From NCBI GenBank assembly GCA_028698765.1, contig JAQVVW010000027.1:1-10012 (forward strand): 10,012 nt of DNA, read 5' to 3'. The notes under the pieces are model-generated. The model was not told where the DNA came from. It did not search any database and saw only the letters and a program-made list of their open reading frames with translations. The stretch is from Methanoculleus sp. GTDB taxonomy: Archaea; Halobacteriota; Methanomicrobia; Methanomicrobiales; Methanoculleaceae. Below are positions 7,103 to 10,012 of this stretch, one piece after another. The first letter of the stretch is position 1. Each line of letters begins with the position of its first letter. A program made the translations under genes and the position numbers.

Positions 7103-7135
7103 GGGTGTATCTCTCCGGAACAATTTCGTGCTCTA

Positions 7136-7149
7136 CTATACCACTATAG
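7136..7149. promoter_or_regulatory. Inverted repeat CTATA-N4-TATAG, possible operator
   Basis: CTATACCACTATAG is a perfect 5-bp inverted repeat with a 4-bp spacer. It sits about 34 bp upstream of the ATG at 7102, about where transcription of that gene would begin if TAATAAAA at 7159-7166 is its TATA box. A repressor bound there would block the promoter, so self-regulation by the HTH protein is plausible but not shown. Confidence 0.4.
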
Positions 7150-7158
7150 GAAGATCGA

Positions 7159-7166
7159 TAATAAAA
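7159..7166 (-). promoter_or_regulatory. TATA-like box of the DUF6573-HTH gene
   Basis: On the minus strand this reads TTTTATTA within an AT-rich run. Expected transcription start is near 7137, giving a leader of about 35 bases that includes the GGAGAG at 7111-7116. Confidence 0.4.
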
Positions 7167-7380
7167 CATTTGTCAAATATTTCAGGGTATTTTCCGATTT
7201 CCTCTGCGTTAAAGGCATATTTTGGGAGCCCGGCTGGTGAAATTCCGCCATGATCGGGCATGAACCGCCATGCAGCCTCAGGAAAACCAGATAAAGGGCT
7301 AATAATCCAGAAATCATGAAGTATGGGGCCCGGAATACCGGCTGCCAACCCCGATCCCGGGAGGGCTGCTCCGACAAAGC

Positions 7381-7388
7381 CTATATAG
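7381..7388 (+). promoter_or_regulatory. TATA-like box CTATATAG of the CARF/PIN operon
   Basis: CTATATAG is a perfect palindrome centred about 26 bp upstream of the GTG at 7411. If it is the TATA box, transcription would start almost at the first codon, giving a leaderless message. The GGGAGAG at 7394-7400 could instead serve as a ribosome binding site for a longer transcript. The same half-sites (CTATA, TATAG) occur at 7136-7149. Confidence 0.45.
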
Positions 7389-7410
7389 CATCAGGGAGAG
7401 TCTTGAAGCA

Positions 7411-7923
7411 GTGATTGCCCCCGTGACCCCCGCTCCCGGTGACGCCTACATAACACTTCTCGGACGCTCGACATGGGCGCTCGTCAACGCTTACCACGCA
7501 GTCCTGCATGAGAAGGAGCTGCGCCCCGAACGGGTCATTATCGTCACCGAAGAACCCTACGCGCAGGAAGCATCGGTCGCGGCCAGGGCGATTGGAGTCG
7601 TCTCGGAGGGATACGGGTTCGCCCCCGCGATCGCAACGGAGATCCTGCCCGAAGCGGACTTCATAAGGGCCGGGCAGACGATCCGGGCGCTTGCCGGCGA
7701 TCTCATCGGGCAGGGACTCAACGTGGCGATCGACATCACCTCGGGCAGGAAGGTCACGGTCGCCGGGGCGCTCATCGCGGTCTCGGTCGCGGGGCTCGAT
7801 ATCCGGCACATCTATTATCTTGCCATGAAGAACACCGACGATGTTGCAAAGCCCTATATGATGATCCCCCACCAGATCCAGCAGATCCGGGATATCATGG
7901 AGGATGCGGGGGAGATGAGATGA
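7411..7923 (+). CDS. Stand-alone CARF-like (CRISPR-associated Rossmann fold) sensor protein
   Basis: This 170-residue protein looks like a single CARF domain, the Rossmann-type fold that binds cyclic oligonucleotide signals in type III CRISPR accessory proteins. Features are a first strand and loop LLGRSTWALVNAYHAVL (16-32), a second strand VIIVTEE (42-48), the conserved loop DITSGRK (108-114; the family motif is usually D-x-T-G/S-G-x-K), then VAGALIAVSVAGLDIRHIYYL. No nuclease or helix-turn-helix domain is attached, which is unusual. The GTG at 7411 is the first usable start; GTG 7423 is an alternative. Its stop overlaps the next start as ATGA (7920-7923), implying translational coupling and probably a physical complex with the PIN protein. 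No CRISPR array or cas gene is in the window. The fold call comes from motif recognition; the ligand is unknown. Confidence 0.75.
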   Translation: MIAPVTPAPGDAYITLLGRSTWALVNAYHAVLHEKELRPERVIIVTEEPYAQEASVAARAIGVVSEGYGFAPAIATEILPEADFIRAGQTIRALAGDLIGQGLNVAIDITSGRKVTVAGALIAVSVAGLDIRHIYYLAMKNTDDVAKPYMMIPHQIQQIRDIMEDAGEMR

Positions 7924-8927
7924 ACGACGCGGTCATCAGGGAGGACGAACTGCAGGTTCTCATCAACAGCCTCGACGAGATCCGCGTCACCTATCCGCTC
8001 TACGAAGGCGAGATCCTGGTCGCACGCCCCGAAGGCACCGGGTTCTCGCTAGAACTGCCCGCGTCCCGCGAGACCTTCAAAGACTGGGTTGCCGGATATG
8101 AGTCCGTCTCCGCGGAACTTCCTTCCTACGCCGATCTCCAGGAGTGCATGTTTGCAAGCGGGATAGCCCGCTACGTGAACCATGCCGCCTTTGAGTCGAT
8201 GCTCGCGTCGTATGGGCAGCTCAAGAAGGCCGTCTTCTTCGGCCTGGATACGAACCTCTTCTACCATGGGTTTGCATCGAACAACCCGCAGATCGAGCAC
8301 GCTTCATACCTGATCGTCGATACCGTCCGGGACGAGATCGCGTATGCCATCAACCGCAAGTACCCGGCAAAGACGATCGGTGAGATAGCAGCACTGGCGC
8401 CCGACTGCCGGGAGTACATCGGGGAACTCGAGAACAAGCGGACGAAGCGGTCACGCAAAGCGGCGTATCTTGCGCTGAAGGAGTACCGCATCATCCGTGA
8501 CCGGGCGACGGAGATCGCGGCCCCGGGCCCGCATACGCACCTCTCCGAGGAGAACGACTACAACATCGTCCGGGCGCTCCGCAAGTTCGAAGAAGAGCGG
8601 TATGCCCTCCCGGTCCTCCTGACCGCCGACACCTACATGGCCGATCTCTGCATGGCCGAGGGGCTCGAGTACTTTTACTTCGACCGCCCATATAGGTTAG
8701 AGACAACAGCCTGCACGGCGCCGGCGTTCCGGCGGCTGCTCTTCAACCTTGCCACCGTCTTCGGGTTCGTGAACTGCAACGAAATCGCGATCTTCGGCGA
8801 GTATGGAGGGAAGGGCAACGAACTCGACGAACTCAAAGTCCGTTTCCGGGACGATGGGGCGTACCGTGCATTCATGAGGGAACTCAAGATATGCAGGCAC
8901 CTTACGGCACTCGGCATACCGCGGTAG
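7920..8927 (+). CDS. PIN-domain nuclease-like protein, partner of the CARF protein
   Basis: This 335-residue protein has a PIN nuclease core in its middle. The acidic residues expected to bind metal are visible in order: Asp110 in FFGLDTNLF, Glu139 in DTVRDEI, Asp213 in ENDYNIVRAL, and Asp237 in VLLTADTYMADLC. PIN enzymes cut RNA, less often DNA, so this is a likely ribonuclease. The core (about 103-260) is longer than a typical toxin PIN of about 130 residues because of a basic insertion (ENKRTKRSRK, 171-180). Residues 1-100 and 261-335 match nothing I recognise; the C-terminal part contains IAIFGEYGGKGNELDELKVRF. The ribosome binding site GGGGGAG (7908-7914) precedes the ATG by five bases inside the CARF gene. 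No small antitoxin gene is adjacent, so a classical VapBC reading is unlikely. Activation by the CARF partner is inference. Confidence 0.75.
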   Translation: MNDAVIREDELQVLINSLDEIRVTYPLYEGEILVARPEGTGFSLELPASRETFKDWVAGYESVSAELPSYADLQECMFASGIARYVNHAAFESMLASYGQLKKAVFFGLDTNLFYHGFASNNPQIEHASYLIVDTVRDEIAYAINRKYPAKTIGEIAALAPDCREYIGELENKRTKRSRKAAYLALKEYRIIRDRATEIAAPGPHTHLSEENDYNIVRALRKFEEERYALPVLLTADTYMADLCMAEGLEYFYFDRPYRLETTACTAPAFRRLLFNLATVFGFVNCNEIAIFGEYGGKGNELDELKVRFRDDGAYRAFMRELKICRHLTALGIPR

Positions 8928-9586
8928 AGGCGGTCCTCTGCGACATGGACAACACCCTCTTTGACTTTGTCGGAGCGAAGCGGGAGGCGTGCCGGTGCGT
9001 CGTCGACTGCATCGGAACCGGCGACCCTGAAGCCCTCTTTTCCCAATTTCTCCGGGGGATTCACGGGTTCGAGGACTATGAGAACATACGCGATTATCTT
9101 GTAGACCTCGGGGTGTACGAGGAGCGGACGTTCGAGGTCTGCTGCCGCACCTACGAGGACGTGAAACTCGGCCTGGTCGAACCGTACCCGGGCGTCGAGG
9201 AGACGCTCCGGTGCCTCCGGGACGCCGGGATCTCTCTCGCGGTCGTGACCGACGCGGAGTCTCCCCATGCGCGCCGGCGGCTCGAGAAGACCGGGCTCAC
9301 CGATTACTTCGAGACGGTGGTGACCCCGGATATCTCGGGCAGGCGGAAACCGGAGCCTGACTCGCTCGTCTACGCCCTCCGGCGGCTCGATGCGGCTCCG
9401 GCGAGGGCGATGATGGTCGGCGACAGTCTGGTCCGCGACATCGCTCCGGGGAGGCGTCTGGGGATGGTGACCGCGTTTGCCGCCTATGGAGACTGGCGCG
9501 ACGGCAGTCCGGCGGAGATCGAGGCCGATATCGTTCTCGCAGAGTTCGCCGAACTCACCGGCCACCTGGGCATACCGCGCCGGTGA
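8891..9586 (+). CDS. HAD-superfamily hydrolase (phosphoglycolate-phosphatase-like)
   Basis: This 231-residue protein has all four HAD motifs: DMDNT with nucleophile Asp18 and Asp20; Thr120 in VVTDA; Lys153 in RRKPEPDS; and GDSLVRD with Asp178 and Asp183. The cap between residues 25 and 100 is helical (C1 type). The fold fits small phosphatases acting on phosphoglycolate, nucleotides or sugar phosphates; the substrate cannot be read from sequence. The ATG at 8891 has GAGGG ten bases upstream, and this start overlaps the PIN gene by 37 bp. No later start would keep the nucleophile motif. The overlap puts it in the CARF/PIN operon, so it might act on a nucleotide signal or product of that system, though co-transcribed housekeeping phosphatases are common. 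It ends at 9586, directly against the stop of the convergent gene. Confidence 0.88.
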   Translation: MQAPYGTRHTAVEAVLCDMDNTLFDFVGAKREACRCVVDCIGTGDPEALFSQFLRGIHGFEDYENIRDYLVDLGVYEERTFEVCCRTYEDVKLGLVEPYPGVEETLRCLRDAGISLAVVTDAESPHARRRLEKTGLTDYFETVVTPDISGRRKPEPDSLVYALRRLDAAPARAMMVGDSLVRDIAPGRRLGMVTAFAAYGDWRDGSPAEIEADIVLAEFAELTGHLGIPRR

Positions 9587-10012
9587 TCAGCGGAGCGGCG
9601 AGGGCGATTGCGATCCCGGCACCGGCAGGCGCGCCCCGTGGACAATGACCTGCTGGTCGGTCTCCAGGACCTTGCCGAGGATGATTGCTTTCCCCGCGGC
9701 CGTCATTGCAAAGACCGGGATCGACGTCCCGGCCTGCAGGAGCGCGGCCTTTGCTGCCTCATCCCGGATATGCTTTGAGGCGCAGGCGGTGATGAGATCG
9801 GCCGAGCGGGCCATCAGGGCGGCGTCCTCCCGCGAGATCCCGGTCGTGTGAACGGCGACGATCACGGCGTCGGGGAACCGCTCCCGGATAGCCGCCGCCT
9901 CGGCGGCAGCGGCGGTGGTCACGGCGATCCGGCGGTGGCCGAGTTCTGCCGCCAGGGCGACGCCGGCCGCCTGGTCGATCGCGGCGGTTGCCGGATCGAG
10001 GACGACGCCTCC
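9587..10012 (-). CDS. Methanogenesis marker protein 8, C-terminal part (runs off the right edge)
   Basis: The frame is open from the window edge to a TGA at 9587-9589, giving the last 141 residues of a longer protein. The Met of an apparent shorter frame at 9922 is an internal GTG; the family resemblance continues upstream of it. Key blocks are DPATAAIDQAAG near the visible start, an AVTTAAAAEA strand, VHTTGISREDA, ADLITACASKHIRD, and AGTSIPVFAMTAAGKAIIL near the end. These match my recollection of methanogenesis marker 8 (DUF2099), found in methanogens and linked to the coenzyme M reductase pathway, though its exact role is not settled to my knowledge. The last 20 residues are Pro/Ser-rich and look poorly conserved. 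Its stop codon touches the stop of the HAD gene. Confidence 0.78.
   Translation of the reverse strand, partial: GGVVLDPATAAIDQAAGVALAAELGHRRIAVTTAAAAEAAAIRERFPDAVIVAVHTTGISREDAALMARSADLITACASKHIRDEAAKAALLQAGTSIPVFAMTAAGKAIILGKVLETDQQVIVHGARLPVPGSQSPSPLR

Larger units (their letters stand above)
7103..7410. promoter_or_regulatory. Divergent regulatory region between the HTH gene and the CARF/PIN operon
   Basis: This 308-bp region, AT-rich mainly in its first half, separates two divergent genes. It holds a TATA-like box for the minus-strand gene, a 14-bp inverted repeat at that gene's expected start, a directly repeated CCGCCATG (7245-7252 and 7265-7272), and CTATATAG just before the operon. 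Short minus-strand reading frames (7136-7348 and 7144-7377) have no ribosome binding site or family resemblance, so I regard the region as non-coding. Confidence 0.55.

Noticed and set aside
7136..7377. Two short minus-strand frames (70 and 77 codons) in the divergent region
   Set aside because: They overlap in different frames, have no good ribosome binding site, and occupy an AT-rich region that looks like promoter DNA.
7920..8927. Reading the CARF and PIN genes as a VapBC toxin-antitoxin pair
   Set aside because: The first protein has Rossmann/CARF-type motifs rather than a small DNA-binding antitoxin fold, and the PIN protein is more than twice toxin size.
9587..9922. A separate 111-codon minus-strand gene starting at 9922
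   Set aside because: The frame stays open to the window edge and the family resemblance continues upstream; the apparent start is an internal GTG codon.

Overview
The window reads as chromosomal DNA of a GC-rich methanogenic archaeon, most likely a Methanomicrobiales member of the Methanoculleus type; the genus is inference. The main evidence is the partial gene at the right edge, which looks like methanogenesis marker protein 8. Supporting evidence is the set of AT-rich islands with TATA-like boxes just upstream of genes in otherwise GC-rich DNA, archaeal-style GGAG/GAGG ribosome binding sites, and the very long HEAT-repeat protein. No rRNA, tRNA, CRISPR array, transposase or integrase was seen.

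Left part (1-1904, + strand): a YkgJ-type cysteine-cluster protein (239-769), a short intergenic stretch with a perfect 15-bp tandem duplication, then a secreted protein of unknown function (913-1779). The tail of the secreted protein carries three 19-residue repeats, each with an N-glycosylation sequon.

Middle (1905-6188, - strand): one 1427-codon gene for a HEAT-repeat solenoid of about 34 units. It has a hydrophobic N-terminal segment and an acidic linker. The repeats fall into larger modules, each ending in a Trp-Pro...YLIA...Trp cassette that occurs five times, separated by 5, 6, 7 and 7 HEAT units. Upstream are an AT-rich promoter island and a cluster of nested palindromes.

Right part (6497-9586): a minus-strand gene joins a DUF6573-like domain to an excisionase/MerR-type helix-turn-helix. 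It is divergent, across a 308-bp AT-rich region, from a tightly overlapping three-gene plus-strand operon: a stand-alone CARF-like sensor protein, a 335-residue protein with a PIN nuclease core, and a HAD hydrolase. The first two genes share an ATGA overlap and the second and third overlap by 37 bp. The two promoter regions share CTATA/TATAG half-sites, so the helix-turn-helix protein may control the operon.

The CARF + PIN pair is the best candidate for an undescribed system. It resembles the ligand-activated effectors that accompany type III CRISPR systems, but sensor and nuclease are on separate chains, a phosphatase follows, and no CRISPR component is visible here. The HAD gene ends exactly where the minus-strand marker-8 gene ends (9586/9587), with no base between the two stop codons.
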